Shown here in pieces: positions 7,010 to 7,021 of a stretch of 7,021 bases of DNA (position 1 is its first letter; the number at the start of each line of letters is the position of its first letter). Under the pieces are notes generated by a model. That model did no database searches. It was not told the origin of the DNA and saw only the letters and a program-made list of their open reading frames with translations. The position numbers were made by a program, and so were the translations under genes. This DNA is from an uncultured Lachnospiraceae bacterium (GTDB lineage: Bacteria; Bacillota; Clostridia; Lachnospirales; Lachnospiraceae), in the NCBI GenBank assembly GCA_947177925.1, contig CAMWWJ010000179.1, forward strand, positions 1-7,021, read 5' to 3'.

Positions 7010-7021
7010 TTTTCAAATACT
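6985..7021 (-). CDS. C-terminal end of a paralogous membrane protein (cut by window edge)
   Basis: Only eleven codons and the stop (TAA 6985-6987) are in the window: VFEKWELDKKE. They align with LFVRWELDKK at the end of the 6122-6958 gene, and the DNA around them is also similar, so this is very probably the 3' end of a tandem paralogue. Its stop lies 26 bases before the start of the next gene, so the two were probably cotranscribed. Function unknown. Confidence 0.65.
   Translation of the reverse strand, partial: VFEKWELDKKE

Noticed and set aside
1..7021. CRISPR array, tRNA, rRNA or insertion sequence
   Set aside because: No regularly spaced repeats, no tRNA-like cloverleaf and no transposase frame were seen; nearly all of the window is explained by the minus-strand genes.

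Overview
The window looks like a low-GC Gram-positive chromosome. The AT-rich intergenic DNA, AGGAG-type ribosome binding sites, a LytTR response regulator next to a polytopic sensor, and the style of the TIR and DHH proteins all suggest Clostridia, probably Lachnospiraceae; the family-level placement is inference. Every gene I can support is on the minus strand, so transcription runs from right to left.

Right end (about 5880-7021): a degraded accessory patch. The last codons of one gene (6985-7021) and the whole of the next (6122-6958) are paralogues: both end in WELDKK and share a leader with the same ribosome binding site. The complete copy, an unrecognised protein with about eight membrane helices, has an in-frame TGA at codon 32. 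A third leader follows it (6085-6143), but the expected third copy is missing. In its place are the end of an antitoxin and the start of a RelE/ParE-type toxin, both broken.

Centre (1196-5873): a self-contained two-gene operon with its own promoter (5846-5873) and a strong terminator (1196-1227). The first gene encodes a 522-residue DHH/DHHA1 phosphoesterase with an unusual C-terminal extension carrying two related PGDYG-like segments. The second overlaps it by 4 bases and encodes a 992-residue protein: a TIR domain with the NADase-type glutamate, a basic linker, one membrane helix, a coiled segment and a long WD40-like beta-propeller region. A candidate reading is a membrane-anchored TIR NADase or nucleotide-signal generator whose propeller is the sensor, paired with a phosphoesterase that could process or remove a nucleotide product. 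This is the most interesting unit in the window.

Left end (1-1181): a separate two-component operon. A promoter (1154-1181) drives a LytTR response regulator, followed 13 bases later by the N-terminal membrane part of its likely sensor kinase, which runs off the left edge. It resembles agr-type or peptide-sensing quorum/bacteriocin control. Nothing in the sequence shows that it regulates the TIR-DHH operon.
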